DNA of 44,854 bases from an uncultured Clostridia bacterium (GCA_947589635.1 CANQCC010000002.1:1-44854); one strand, 5' to 3'. Shown: positions 7,794-15,969, counted from the stretch's first letter. A program made the numbers and translations. Notes: a model not told the origin generated them from the letters alone.

Positions 7794-8357
7794 ATGGCTT
7801 CTTCAAAGAAACGTCCGAAGTTTGAAAAGGCAAGGCAAGTGATATCCAAAATTATACAAGTCATCTCTATTCTGGTCTGTTGCGCGTCTGTACTTTTGGG
7901 TGTTGCTGTTTTAATTTTGTCATTTATAAATAATGTTTCAGCGGGATTGACCGGCACCATCGGCACAATTTTTCACGCACTCAATAAATGGTATATTATT
8001 TTAGCTTTGATTGTTGGCGGTCCCATTGCTTTGTTTATTGGCATGTTTATAAGCTTCATGTTTTATATGCCTGAAAATGATGGAGATAAAAAATCTGCGC
8101 CTAAGCGTTCAGCGTTGATTCCCGGTAGCGTAAGGATGTATTTAAAGGGCGATTTGTTTGGTTGTACCAATTGTACATGGACGGCTTATGCAGGCGATGA
8201 TGAAGGCCCGGTCTATAAATGCAAAAAGTGCGGTTCATACAATTGTCAAATTATTTATGGGGCCGGCGCAATATGCAAAGATTGCGGAAGCCTTGACACA
8301 GATACTGTCTGCCCCAAATGCGGCCATGATATTGCTGTTAATAAACATCCCATATAA
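7794..8357 (+). CDS. Two-TM membrane protein with C-terminal double zinc ribbon
   Basis: 187 aa, not recognised as a named family. A basic N-terminus (residues 1-20) leads to TM1 (about 21-48) and TM2 (about 65-92). The cytoplasmic C-terminal part has four CxxC knuckles: CTNC, CKKC, CKDC and CPKC, which would form two zinc ribbons, the last of the rubredoxin-like CPKCG type. GGGAGG is placed 5-10 bp before the ATG. Expression is controlled by a strong promoter overlapped by two XRE operators. Codon use is less GC-rich than neighbouring genes, suggesting acquisition. The tight repression and small size would suit a stress- or element-linked membrane factor, but no activity can be stated. Confidence 0.75.
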   Translation: MASSKKRPKFEKARQVISKIIQVISILVCCASVLLGVAVLILSFINNVSAGLTGTIGTIFHALNKWYIILALIVGGPIALFIGMFISFMFYMPENDGDKKSAPKRSALIPGSVRMYLKGDLFGCTNCTWTAYAGDDEGPVYKCKKCGSYNCQIIYGAGAICKDCGSLDTDTVCPKCGHDIAVNKHPI

Positions 8358-8414
8358 TACGATAATATTAGCTTGATATTAATTACGATTTAACGAAGTT
8401 TCACTTAACGCAAC

Positions 8415-8451
8415 AAAAGCGGTCTGATTTCACTTGAGTCGGGCCGTTTTT
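8415..8451 (+). terminator. Intrinsic terminator after the zinc-ribbon gene
   Basis: AAAA-CGG-TC-TGA on the left (one bulged G) pairs with TCG-GG-CCG-TTTT on the right, ending in a T5 run. It lies about 58 bp after the stop codon and separates this gene from the next promoter. Confidence 0.65.
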
Positions 8452-8503
8452 GCTTCTTTGCGCCGAATGAAAATTTCGCTGACGCTCAATTTTGCGCAAT
8501 TTC

Positions 8504-8532
8504 TTGAAGTAAGGATAACAAAAATGTATAAT
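8504..8532 (+). promoter_or_regulatory. Promoter of the CPCC-like gene
   Basis: TTGAAG (8504-8509), 17 bp, TATAAT (8527-8532), 44 bp before the ATG at 8577. Confidence 0.65.
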
Positions 8533-8576
8533 TGATACATAAAGCTCGCCAAACAACGTTTAGGAGCGAATAGCTT

Positions 8577-9110
8577 ATGGAAGAAAAATATAATTCTATG
8601 CAATTTAATAATCCCATCAAGTGCGAGGTGTGCGGCGGGCTTAACTATGCGGACGACTATGGCAACACGGATAAGTGCCCGCATTGCGGATGGAAAGACA
8701 ACGGGGACAGCGAGTTTTTTGAGGATTGCTATGGCATAAGCTATCCCATGCTTGTGCCGCTTTCGCGTGCGAGAGAGCAATATAAGGCGGGACAAAAATT
8801 CAAGGCAACTTTCGAGGACTTTATAAGCGGGCTAAAATTTTATTCCGAAATGCTGTTTTGGCATCATGGCTTGGTGCATGAGGTGTTTACCAAGCACAAA
8901 GGTGGCGGCTCAATAGAACAAGAGAGCGACGATCGCATTGTGGTTTTCTGCAATAAGGACTTTCAACAAGAGTTTGACAGCATAGATGAGTTCTGCAACA
9001 AGGCAAACATAGACGGGCGATTGTTGAAGAACATATGGGGTGAGGTCGTCCATCCATGTTTCATGTATTGCGGCGGCGAGCATGACTATGACGCTCCGCC
9101 CGAAGATTGA
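8577..9110 (+). CDS. CPCC-like zinc-ribbon cytoplasmic protein
   Basis: 177 aa. The N-terminus carries CEVCGG (Cys16, Cys19) and CPHCGWKD (about 34-41), the arrangement of the cysteine-rich CPCC domain seen in many small bacterial proteins of unknown role, often accessory or toxin-immunity related. The rest (about 60-177) is acidic and aromatic-rich, with HHGLVHE and a Cys pair near the end, without recognisable catalytic residues. TAGGAG sits 10-15 bp before the ATG. The gene has its own promoter and terminates in a GC-richer region where the housekeeping genes resume. Function unknown; the CPCC assignment is by motif spacing only. Confidence 0.7.
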   Translation: MEEKYNSMQFNNPIKCEVCGGLNYADDYGNTDKCPHCGWKDNGDSEFFEDCYGISYPMLVPLSRAREQYKAGQKFKATFEDFISGLKFYSEMLFWHHGLVHEVFTKHKGGGSIEQESDDRIVVFCNKDFQQEFDSIDEFCNKANIDGRLLKNIWGEVVHPCFMYCGGEHDYDAPPED

Positions 9111-9161
9111 CAAAATTAAAGGCGAGTTTTGCGGGTTTGGAAAGTATAATTTGCGCAGCGG

Positions 9162-9190
9162 TTGATTTATTCGGGTTTTGGTGGTAAACT
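9162..9190 (+). promoter_or_regulatory. Possible promoter of tldD-tldE
   Basis: TTGATT (9162-9167), 17 bp, TAAACT (9185-9190). The -10 is weak, so this is tentative. Confidence 0.4.
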
Positions 9191-9236
9191 TATCTTTACA
9201 AAGCAAATCCAACTTGACACAGCAAGGAGTCAGAAT

Positions 9237-10637
9237 ATGGCATTCAGCAAATTTCTTGAGGAGAGGCGCGGCGATTGCGTGGCGCTTGTGCGCGAGCTGA
9301 AAAAGCGGTTCGCGTATGTAAGCGTGCTCGGCTCGGACGTAAAGGCTACGGTCGTGCGCGTGAACAAACAGACGACTATGATTGCGGACGCTCCGGACAC
9401 GGACGCGGGTTTCGTGGTGCGCGTGTCGGACGGCGGCGCGTTTATGGAGTACTCGCTTGACGACGTTTCTGGCGACAAGCAGGCGCTTGCGGAGCGCATC
9501 GTGGGCGGGCTGAGGCTTGACCCCTCCTTGCGCGACAAGGTCGTGAGCGCGAGCGCCATAAAGGACGAGCCTCTTGTAAAGTCCTTCGCGAGGCAGAGCG
9601 ATTTTGAAAATTTCGACGAGGAAAAGATACTTGCCAAGTGCAATCAAGTGTGCTTGAAACTTTTCAAAAACGAAAACGTAGTCAACGCCACGGTGCTTGT
9701 GCGCACTCTCGACGTCAGCAAGCTGTTCATAAGCGAAAACAGGGCGCTTGATCAAAACTACACCTGGGTGAACGGCATAATGGTCGTCAACTACCGCAAT
9801 GAGGAGCGCATGATAAGCGCGCGCGAGGGCGTATCCGGGCATGACCTTGGCTATGTGCTTGCCTCGCTGCCCCTCTATGCGGACAGGCTGGTGGAAAAGG
9901 CGGGGCATATTGCGGGTGCAAAACCCATCGAGCCCGGCGAATATGACGTCATCACGGATCCTTCCATCACGGGGCTGCTTGCGCACGAGGCGTTCGGGCA
10001 CGGAGTGGAGATGGATATGTTCGTCAAGGACAGGGCGCTTGCAAAGCACTGCATAGGCACCGCCGTAGCGTCGCCTATCTGCAACATGCATGACGGAGCG
10101 TCCGCGGCGCTTAGCGTGGCGAGCTACTTCTTTGACGACGACGGGGTGCTTGCGCAAGACACGCAGGTGATAAAGGACGGTATTCTGGTGTCCGGCATAA
10201 GCGACATCGTAAGCGCGTCGCAATTGGGCACGGAACCTACGGGCAACGGCAGGCGAGAGAGCCACAAACGCAAGACGTATACGCGCATGACAAACACCTT
10301 CTTCGAGCGCGGCAAGGACAAACTTGCGGATATGATTGCCTCCATAAAGCACGGATATATGATCTTTGAGACTAACAACGGCATGGAGGACCCCAAAACC
10401 TGGCAGGTGCAATGCGTGGCGGAATACGGCAGGGAGATAGTGGACGGCAAACTTACGGACAACTATGTCGCGCCCGTCGTCATGAGCGGCTACGTGCCCG
10501 ACGTGCTTAAGTCCATAAGCATGATATCCGACGACTTTATCATAGAGGGCTCCGGCTCCTGCGGCAAGGGCCACAAGGAATGGGTGCGCGTGTCCGACGG
10601 CGGTCCCGCGCTGAAACTGAAAGTGAGGCTTGGCTGA
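9237..10637 (+). CDS. tldD: TldD-type zinc metalloprotease
   Basis: 466 aa subunit of the TldD/TldE peptidase, which degrades small unfolded or modified peptides. The metal site is HEAFGH at about residues 250-255 (within LLAHEAFGHGVEMD), followed by the family's downstream acidic and Gly-rich segments; the C-terminus keeps the GSCGKG loop. ATG 9237 is chosen because AAGGAGT lies 6-12 bp ahead; the longer frame from 9162 begins in the promoter. The next gene, its partner, starts within a few bases, so the heterodimer is made from one message. Known partners process ribosomally made peptides (for example microcins in enterics), but no peptide precursor is visible here. Confidence 0.93.
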   Translation: MAFSKFLEERRGDCVALVRELKKRFAYVSVLGSDVKATVVRVNKQTTMIADAPDTDAGFVVRVSDGGAFMEYSLDDVSGDKQALAERIVGGLRLDPSLRDKVVSASAIKDEPLVKSFARQSDFENFDEEKILAKCNQVCLKLFKNENVVNATVLVRTLDVSKLFISENRALDQNYTWVNGIMVVNYRNEERMISAREGVSGHDLGYVLASLPLYADRLVEKAGHIAGAKPIEPGEYDVITDPSITGLLAHEAFGHGVEMDMFVKDRALAKHCIGTAVASPICNMHDGASAALSVASYFFDDDGVLAQDTQVIKDGILVSGISDIVSASQLGTEPTGNGRRESHKRKTYTRMTNTFFERGKDKLADMIASIKHGYMIFETNNGMEDPKTWQVQCVAEYGREIVDGKLTDNYVAPVVMSGYVPDVLKSISMISDDFIIEGSGSCGKGHKEWVRVSDGGPALKLKVRLG

Positions 10638-10638
10638 T

Positions 10639-11922
10639 ATGTTGAATTTGCAAGAGATATTGAATGTAATAAAAGACGTCGACGGCATTTCCGATTACAG
10701 GATAATCGAAAACGACAAAAACTCCTACGAGCTGTTCTTCGTGCACGGCAAGGCGGAGACGGTGCGCAGGGCGGACAGCCTTGAGCGCACGCTCAGCGTA
10801 TACATCAATCACGACGGCAAGAGGGGGATGAACTCCTTTATTTTGTCCGCCGCTCTCGACGCGGAGGGACTTAAGGCCAAGATAGAGTTTGCCGTAAAGC
10901 AGGCGGAGCTGGTCTTTGACGAGGCGTACGTGCTGCCCGACAACGAGACCTGCAATGTGGAGCTTGAATCAAACATCGCCTCCGATGCGCCCGAGGCCGT
11001 CGCCGCAAAGATAGCCGAGACCGTGTACGGCGCCAATCCTTACGAGGATTGCGATATAAACGCGCTTGAAATTTTCATAGTCAAAGAGGCTATGCGCGTG
11101 ATCAACAGCCGCGGCATAGACAAAAAGCAGGTCAGACACTCCGTGCACATTGAGGCGATCCCCACCTGCAACGGCAAGGATACATCGGTGGAGCTGTTTG
11201 AGGCGTACGACATGTCCGAACTCGATATCGAGTGGCTCTCCGCCGAGATAAAGGCGAGAATTGACGACGTGCGCGCGCGTCTCGTCGCCAAAAAGCCCGA
11301 GAATAAACTTAACTGCCCCATAGTCTTAAACGCCTATGAACTTGAAAAGTTGTTCAAGGCGATCTGCTCGGACGCAAACTATATCAGGGCCTATACGCAC
11401 ACCAATCTCAGGAGCGTCGGCGACGTCTTGCAGACCTCTAAAGACTGCGACAAACTGAATGTCACTATGCGCGGCGCGGTGAAGGGAAGCGCGACCTCCT
11501 CTCGCTTCGACAACGATGGCACGACGCTCGTCGACCGCGAGATAATAAGGGACGGCACGGTGATCGCGGGATACGGCCCCCACCGCTACGCGACCTATCT
11601 TGGCAAGACTCCCACGGGAATGCTTGAATGCATAGACGTGCGCGCGGGCGTCAAGAGCGCGGAAGAGCTTTTGTCCGCTCCCCACCTCGAACTTGTGTTT
11701 ATGAGCGGCCTGCAGGTGGATCCCTTAAGCGACTATATCGGCGGCGAGGTAAGACTTGCCTACTATTTCGACGGCAAAAAACGCGTCCCCGTCACCGGGA
11801 TAGCCATGAGCGGCAAACTTAGCGACGCGCTTAACACTTTGAGACTGTCAAGCGAACGCGCGATAAGCGGCTGCTACAGTGGCCCCGCAAAAGCCGTCAT
11901 AAGCGGCATGAATATCTTCTGA
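10639..11922 (+). CDS. TldE/PmbA-type partner of TldD
   Basis: 427 aa homologue of TldD without the HExxxH metal motif, as expected for the structural partner TldE (PmbA). Recognisable blocks are the GSATSSRFDNDGTT loop, the glycine-rich TPTGMLECIDVRAG and the C-terminal GGEVRLAYYFDGKKRVPVTG segment. ATG 10639 immediately follows the tldD stop; a TTG at 10630 in the same frame would overlap instead and cannot be excluded. Length is close to the family norm (about 430-450). It should assemble with the upstream product to enclose the proteolytic chamber. Confidence 0.9.
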   Translation: MLNLQEILNVIKDVDGISDYRIIENDKNSYELFFVHGKAETVRRADSLERTLSVYINHDGKRGMNSFILSAALDAEGLKAKIEFAVKQAELVFDEAYVLPDNETCNVELESNIASDAPEAVAAKIAETVYGANPYEDCDINALEIFIVKEAMRVINSRGIDKKQVRHSVHIEAIPTCNGKDTSVELFEAYDMSELDIEWLSAEIKARIDDVRARLVAKKPENKLNCPIVLNAYELEKLFKAICSDANYIRAYTHTNLRSVGDVLQTSKDCDKLNVTMRGAVKGSATSSRFDNDGTTLVDREIIRDGTVIAGYGPHRYATYLGKTPTGMLECIDVRAGVKSAEELLSAPHLELVFMSGLQVDPLSDYIGGEVRLAYYFDGKKRVPVTGIAMSGKLSDALNTLRLSSERAISGCYSGPAKAVISGMNIF

Positions 11923-11929
11923 TAAGGCT

Positions 11930-12208
11930 ATGGCAAAGGATAAGCAAAAAAAGAAGGATAAGGACGATTGGGATACCGGGGTGGTCATCGCGCCTATGAA
12001 CGGCGACGAGCTGCCCAAATTCCGCCGCATGGCTTACCTCAATCGCGCAAAGCGCCCTCCCAAAGGAGAGCGCCCCAAAAGCGACCTCACTAAAAAGGAG
12101 AAGCGCGCTCTTTATCGCGCCGGTTTTGCCGCCATGCTGCCACAGCTAGCGGTGATCATTGCGGGGTTTGGGATAGTGGCTGTGCTCCTTTACTTCTGGC
12201 TCAAGTAA
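11930..12208 (+). CDS. Small basic C-tail-anchored membrane protein
   Basis: 92 aa, unknown family. The first 60 residues are highly charged with many Lys (KDKQKKKDKDD) and contain a RRMAYLNRAKRPPKGERPK stretch; a single TM (about 67-90) ends the protein at FWLK. It lies 7 bp after tldE and is probably co-transcribed. The ribosome site is poor (AAGG only 2 bases before the ATG). A terminator-like structure follows at 12239. Confidence 0.6.
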   Translation: MAKDKQKKKDKDDWDTGVVIAPMNGDELPKFRRMAYLNRAKRPPKGERPKSDLTKKEKRALYRAGFAAMLPQLAVIIAGFGIVAVLLYFWLK

Positions 12209-12238
12209 AAACCGCGCTATTTGCCCAAATACTGTGTC

Positions 12239-12303
12239 AAAGCCCTCTCGCCTCACGGTCACGTACGACAAAGTACGCTCACGCTCGTCGAGAGGGCTTT
12301 TCC
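12239..12303 (+). terminator. Large-loop terminator-like inverted repeat
   Basis: AAAGCCCTCTCG (12239-12250) and CGAGAGGGCTTT (12289-12300) form a perfect 12-bp stem followed by TT. The 38-nt loop contains a second hairpin, CGTAC-N6-GTACG. The right arm and inner hairpin belong to the repeat element below; the left arm does not recur. Confidence 0.6.
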
Positions 12304-12390
12304 TTATCTTTGAACAAATATCACGGTTTTTAAGTTATCAATAGGGCGAATAGCTTTGCTAGCGCTCTTCATCCCGTACAGGCGGCTTTT
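12257..12390 (+). repeat. Direct repeat, copy 1 (about 134 bp)
   Basis: First copy of a noncoding repeat that recurs 179 bp downstream with roughly 90% identity. It begins GGTCACGTACGACAAAGTAC, includes CTCACGCTCGTCGAGAGGGC and TTGAACAAATATC, and ends near CATCCCGTACAGG. The 358-bp stretch 12209-12566 holds no credible gene; it consists of these two copies and 45 bp between them. Confidence 0.85.
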
Positions 12391-12435
12391 AAGTTATCGA
12401 GGGGCGATATACATCGTCAAAACCCATTTTGTTCA

Positions 12436-12568
12436 GGTCACGTACGACAAAGTACGCTCACGCTCGTCGAGAGGGCTTTTCCTTGTCTTTGAACAAATAT
12501 CGCGGTTTTTAAGTTATAATAGGGCGAATAGCTTTGTCCGCGCTCTTCATCCCGTACAGACAGTTTTT
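12436..12568 (+). repeat. Direct repeat, copy 2 (about 133 bp)
   Basis: Second copy, differing by scattered substitutions and one or two indels (for example TTATCAATAGGG in copy 1 is TTATAATAGGG here). Its end abuts the stop codon of the convergent gene at 12567. It lacks the left terminator arm that precedes copy 1. Confidence 0.85.
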
Positions 12569-12983
12569 ACAGATAGGTTCTTAGAGATTTAATATTCTTA
12601 TCATAGCATCTCATCAAATCGCGGGCCAGATCGGGGACCTCTACGCCGTCGCGGGACAGCTCGTTTATGCACTTCTGGACGCTTGTTATGCCCATGTTGT
12701 AGCCGTCGATCAGCATGCTTGCAAGGTGGGTATTGCTGTTGTCGAAGCCCGCGTTCATTTTGACGCCCGCCTTCAGCATCATTCTTTGGAAGGGTTTTGT
12801 GACGGCGTCCTCAAGTTCTTCTTCGCCAAGTTCCCCCTCCGCCTTTTTGTAGAAGTCCTCAAGCACTTCCTTTTGCGACAGCACAAGGTTCTTGAGTTTG
12901 TCGCACTCTATATAGGGCAGGATGTTGTCTATCGACTGAGCGCCCATGGCTGTGTTTCTTACGATTTCTCTGAAAATTTTCAT
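12567..12983 (-). CDS. Small helical protein, function unknown
   Basis: 138 aa, soluble, no signal peptide. The sequence is alternating amphipathic helix (IECDKLKNLVLSQKEVLEDF, then LEDAVTKPFQRMML, then THLASMLIDGYNMGITSVQK), consistent with a four-helix bundle similar in style to ferritin-like or CotF-like proteins, but no metal-ligand set is convincing. GGAGG at 12990-12994 supports the ATG. It lies next to spoIIR on the same strand; a sporulation link is possible from position only. Confidence 0.65.
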   Translation of the reverse strand: MKIFREIVRNTAMGAQSIDNILPYIECDKLKNLVLSQKEVLEDFYKKAEGELGEEELEDAVTKPFQRMMLKAGVKMNAGFDNSNTHLASMLIDGYNMGITSVQKCINELSRDGVEVPDLARDLMRCYDKNIKSLRTYL

Positions 12984-13028
12984 ACGTTGCCTCCGACAGT
13001 AGCGTGCGCAAGCCGGGGCTGAATATTC

Positions 13029-13574
13029 TTAAAACAGCCTGTCAAGAATTTCCTTTATCCAGGATTTATACACGATCTTTTCACCGCCGTCGCCGTCCGG
13101 GACGAAGCAAAGAGGAGGAAAAGCTACGCACCACCAGTTTGCTCCTTTGCCGCTGCCAAGCTCTATGACCACCGCGTCATAATCCCCTTCGGGGAAGAAA
13201 TAGCCGTTGTAATCGCGATCGGGGAAATGCTCGTTAGATATCCGAATCGAGGCTTTATATGTAAAATTGTTGTCATAAAGTACTTGATTTGCAATTTCAA
13301 TAAGATTTTCGCTTTCGGCGCTTATCATCTTTATCGCTTCGCTTTTGCTGTCGCAGCCCTCAAGCGTCGTCTGAAGACGTGCGGTTATTTTGTCGCGCAC
13401 GGCAAGCTTGACGCGCTGATCCTCATCGCTGTCGGAGTTGGCGCGGATGTGTATACGCAGGCACTCTTCGCTTAAGCGCTCGGCGCGACGGGAGTTGCAG
13501 GCGCAAAGCAAAAACGCCGATATGATAAGAAGAAGGGACAATAAGATAACGATTTTATGTACGCGATGTTTCAT
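13029..13574 (-). CDS. spoIIR: Stage II sporulation protein R
   Basis: Secreted forespore signal that triggers processing of pro-sigma-E by SpoIIGA in the mother cell. 181 aa from ATG 13574. After an N-terminal hydrophobic segment (about 8-27) come the diagnostic blocks: LRIHIRANSDSDEDQRVKLAVRD (in two parts around residue 40-60), the central SNEHFP...YNGYFFPEGDYDAVVIELG, and the strongly conserved GANWWCVAFPPLCF near residue 145. A longer frame begins with TTG at 13619 but lacks a ribosome site. A sigma-F-like promoter lies immediately upstream. The neighbour sleB-ypeB is transcribed divergently. Confidence 0.95.
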   Translation of the reverse strand: MKHRVHKIVILLSLLLIISAFLLCACNSRRAERLSEECLRIHIRANSDSDEDQRVKLAVRDKITARLQTTLEGCDSKSEAIKMISAESENLIEIANQVLYDNNFTYKASIRISNEHFPDRDYNGYFFPEGDYDAVVIELGSGKGANWWCVAFPPLCFVPDGDGGEKIVYKSWIKEILDRLF

Positions 13575-13579
13575 AAGGC

Positions 13580-13608
13580 TATTATTGCCGCGCGGCGGTT
13601 GAAAATAC
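13580..13608 (-). promoter_or_regulatory. Candidate sigma-F promoter of spoIIR
   Basis: On the minus strand GGCAATAATA (13580-13589) matches the sigma-F -10 consensus GGNNANAHTR at every position; GTATT (13604-13608) is a 4/5 match to the -35, with a 14-bp spacer. The -10 ends 5 bases before the ATG, which would make the message nearly leaderless. Confidence 0.45.
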
Positions 13609-13625
13609 CCGTCTTGCAAAAATTT

Positions 13626-13654
13626 GTATAAAAGTCAGGCGGGGCGACACACTA
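13626..13654 (+). promoter_or_regulatory. Candidate sigma-G promoter of sleB-ypeB
   Basis: GTATA (13626-13630) and CACACTA (13648-13654; one mismatch to CATACTA) with a 17-bp spacer fit the forespore sigma-G pattern. Transcription would start near 13661, just at the GAGGTG ribosome site. Confidence 0.45.
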
Positions 13655-13669
13655 TGCCGAGAGGTGAAA

Positions 13670-14371
13670 ATGAACGTGAAAAAACTTAAGATTTTTATAA
13701 TTGCGACGGCGGCGCTTGCGCTTTGCGTATGCCTTATGTGCGCGCTCACTCCGGAAAGCGCGGAGGTGGCGGACGCCGTCACGCTTAAGCAGGGCTCCAC
13801 GGGGTCGCTTGTAAAGACCATGCAGACCAAACTTATCAATTGGGGCTACTTGAGCGGCAAGGCGGACGGGATATTCGGCTCCAAGACAAAGGCGGCGGTC
13901 ATCTACTTTCAAAAGAAGAACGGCCTTGTCGCGGACGGCATAGTCGGCACAAAGACGGCGCAGGCGCTTGGGATGTCGCTGTCGGGCAGCACAAGCAAAC
14001 CCGCAAGCGGCGGCAACAGCAACTCCGCGGACCTGAATCTCCTTGCGCACGTGGTGTACGGCGAGGCGAGGGGAGAGCCGTATACGGGGCAGGTCGCGGT
14101 GGCGGCGGTAGTCCTCAACAGGGTGCGCAGCAGTTCCTTCCCGAACAGCGTGGCGGGAGTGGTGTATCAATCGGGCGCTTTCGATTGCGTGTCGGACGGG
14201 CAGATAAACTTAAGTCCCAATCAGAACGCCATAAACGCGGCGAGGGACGCGCTTAACGGCTGGGACCCGACGTACGGCTGCTTATATTATTACAATCCGC
14301 GCACGGCGACAAGCAAGTGGATGCTTTCGCGCACAGTCAAACTCAACATAGGCAATCATGCCTTCTGCTGA
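13670..14371 (+). CDS. sleB: Spore cortex-lytic enzyme SleB
   Basis: Exported lytic transglycosylase that opens the cortex peptidoglycan during germination. 233 aa: signal/TM segment (about 8-28), a peptidoglycan-binding domain (about 38-103, with LVKTMQTKLINWGYLSG and ADGIVGTKTAQAL), a Ser/Gly linker, then the Hydrolase_2 catalytic domain (about 122-233) with the catalytic Glu at about 132 in VYGEARGE and the conserved AFDCVSDGQIN. ATG 13670 follows GAGAGGTG; a GTG at 13664 lies inside that ribosome site. ypeB follows 18 bp later, as in Bacillus. Confidence 0.95.
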   Translation: MNVKKLKIFIIATAALALCVCLMCALTPESAEVADAVTLKQGSTGSLVKTMQTKLINWGYLSGKADGIFGSKTKAAVIYFQKKNGLVADGIVGTKTAQALGMSLSGSTSKPASGGNSNSADLNLLAHVVYGEARGEPYTGQVAVAAVVLNRVRSSSFPNSVAGVVYQSGAFDCVSDGQINLSPNQNAINAARDALNGWDPTYGCLYYYNPRTATSKWMLSRTVKLNIGNHAFC

Positions 14372-14389
14372 CGATATAGAGGTGAAAAT

Positions 14390-15793
14390 ATGGCAAAAAA
14401 GAAGGAAGTGCAATGCCCTCAGATAATAGAGGTGCAGGACAAAAAGAGCAAAAAACAGCGCAGTCCGCGCGTCATCAAGACCGCCGTGCTTGGCGTAGTC
14501 ATAGGGCTTATGGCAAGCGCGATCGCGGGGCTTAGCGTGGCGCTTTATTACTCCACGGTCAACGTGCGCACGCACGAAAGCTACCAGAGGCAGATGGACG
14601 CGGTGTATTTCAGGACGTATTACGACCTTATAGACGGCGCGAACGACCTGGGCATATCCTTAAAGAAACTTGGCGTGTCGACGTCCCCTAAGATGCAACA
14701 GTCGCTGCTTTACGAGGTGTGGAGCGCCGCGAGCCTTGCCGAAAACGATCTCGGCACCTTTCAGAGCGAGGGAGACGGGCTTAAAAAGGCGCAGAAGTTT
14801 ATAAATCAGCTTGGAGACTACTCCCACGCGCTTGCCATCCGCGTATCCGACGGCAAGCCGCTGAGCGCCGAAGAGAGAGAAAAACTTGTAAAACTCGGCG
14901 AGATTGCCGAGGCGTATCTGTCCGCGCTTGAAAAAATAAAAGAGGACGTGGACGGCGGCAAGCTGTTTGTGGGCGACGGCGGCGCGCTGGAGGGCATAGA
15001 GGACGCGTTTTCCCGCTTTGCGGAGCCGGATTTCGCCTATCCCGAGATGATATACGACGGGCCCTTTTCGGACGCGCTTGAAGGCAGAACTCCCGTCGCG
15101 CTTACGGGAGAGGAGATATCCCCCGAAGAGGGCGAGCAGATAGTCAAAAAATATTTCGGAGCGCAGGACGTGACTTTCGCGGGCGAGGGCAAAGGGGATA
15201 TCAGCACGCTCAACTACACGTTCAGGGCGGACGGAGGGGAAGCGTTTGTCCAGCTTGGCAAGATGGGCGGCAGAGTGATAACCTTCAACATGTCCTCCTA
15301 TGACGCTCCCGCCGTCAGACAGGAGGCGGGCGCAACTTGCCAGGAAGCGGCGATAGCGTATGCCGAAAAACTCGGCTTTCACGATATGCGCACGGTGTGG
15401 TCGTCCTCCGCGGACGGCGAATGCGTGGTAAATCTTGCGCCCGTGCAGGACGGAGTAGTCCTCTATCCCGACCTCGTCAAGGTAAAGCTGTCCGAAAGCG
15501 ACAGCCGCGTCATAGGATTTGACGCCACGCACTATGCTTTCAACCATAAGCCGCGCGAGCTCGCCTCGCCCGCGCTGACTTCGCAGCAAGCCGAGTCTCG
15601 CCTGAGCGTCCCGCCCGTGAGAGAGGGCAGGCTTGCCCTCATCCCCATGCGCGGCACAAAGGAGGCGCTCTGCTTCGAGTTTGAGTGCGAAAGCGGCGGC
15701 ACATACTTTGTGTATATCGACGCGCTTACCGGAAAGGAAGCCAACATCCTCTACGTCATAGACAGCGAAAGTCAGGGCATGCGCACCGCGTAA
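14390..15793 (+). CDS. ypeB: Germination protein YpeB
   Basis: Membrane-anchored partner that stabilises and localises SleB in the dormant spore. 467 aa: basic cytoplasmic start, one TM (about 28-55), a helical N-terminal region, then the marker segment YPEMIYDGPFSD (about 220) and PepSY-type repeats in the C-terminal half (a block near EEGEQIVKKYF and another near CQEAAIAYAEKLGF). Length matches the Bacillus protein (about 450). GAGGTG precedes the ATG. It ends the sleB-ypeB operon; the shared hairpin at 15982 terminates it. Confidence 0.94.
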   Translation: MAKKKEVQCPQIIEVQDKKSKKQRSPRVIKTAVLGVVIGLMASAIAGLSVALYYSTVNVRTHESYQRQMDAVYFRTYYDLIDGANDLGISLKKLGVSTSPKMQQSLLYEVWSAASLAENDLGTFQSEGDGLKKAQKFINQLGDYSHALAIRVSDGKPLSAEEREKLVKLGEIAEAYLSALEKIKEDVDGGKLFVGDGGALEGIEDAFSRFAEPDFAYPEMIYDGPFSDALEGRTPVALTGEEISPEEGEQIVKKYFGAQDVTFAGEGKGDISTLNYTFRADGGEAFVQLGKMGGRVITFNMSSYDAPAVRQEAGATCQEAAIAYAEKLGFHDMRTVWSSSADGECVVNLAPVQDGVVLYPDLVKVKLSESDSRVIGFDATHYAFNHKPRELASPALTSQQAESRLSVPPVREGRLALIPMRGTKEALCFEFECESGGTYFVYIDALTGKEANILYVIDSESQGMRTA

Positions 15794-15935
15794 CTTTCAA
15801 AAGCGTCGCCACTTGTATAGGGAACGTCTTGCACGGCGTAGCGCTATGCCAAAAGTATGAGCTGCAAAAGCGCATGAAACGTCACGGCAGGGCAAGCGGG
15901 ATGCAAATATAAGGCAAAGGCAAGATGTAAAAATA

Positions 15936-15969
15936 AAAAGCCGAGGCAAATACTAAAAGCCGAGGCAAA
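15936..15969 (+). repeat. Short tandem repeat AAAAGCCGAGGCAAA
   Basis: Two 15-bp copies at 15936-15950 and 15955-15969 in the noncoding 269-bp stretch between ypeB and the next gene. The rest of 15794-15980 shows no gene. Confidence 0.6.

Noticed and set aside
6906..9110. Possible integrative element at the tmRNA gene
   Set aside because: The tmRNA 3' end is not duplicated downstream within the window and no integrase is present. The patch is reported as AT-richer and possibly acquired, but an element cannot be claimed.
8910..10688. 592-aa minus-strand open frame over tldD
   Set aside because: Antisense shadow of tldD; His/Arg/Val-rich composition and no start signal, while tldD shows its metal motif.
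12356..12592. 78-aa plus-strand open frame in the repeat region
   Set aside because: It is formed by the noncoding direct repeat and lacks a ribosome site.
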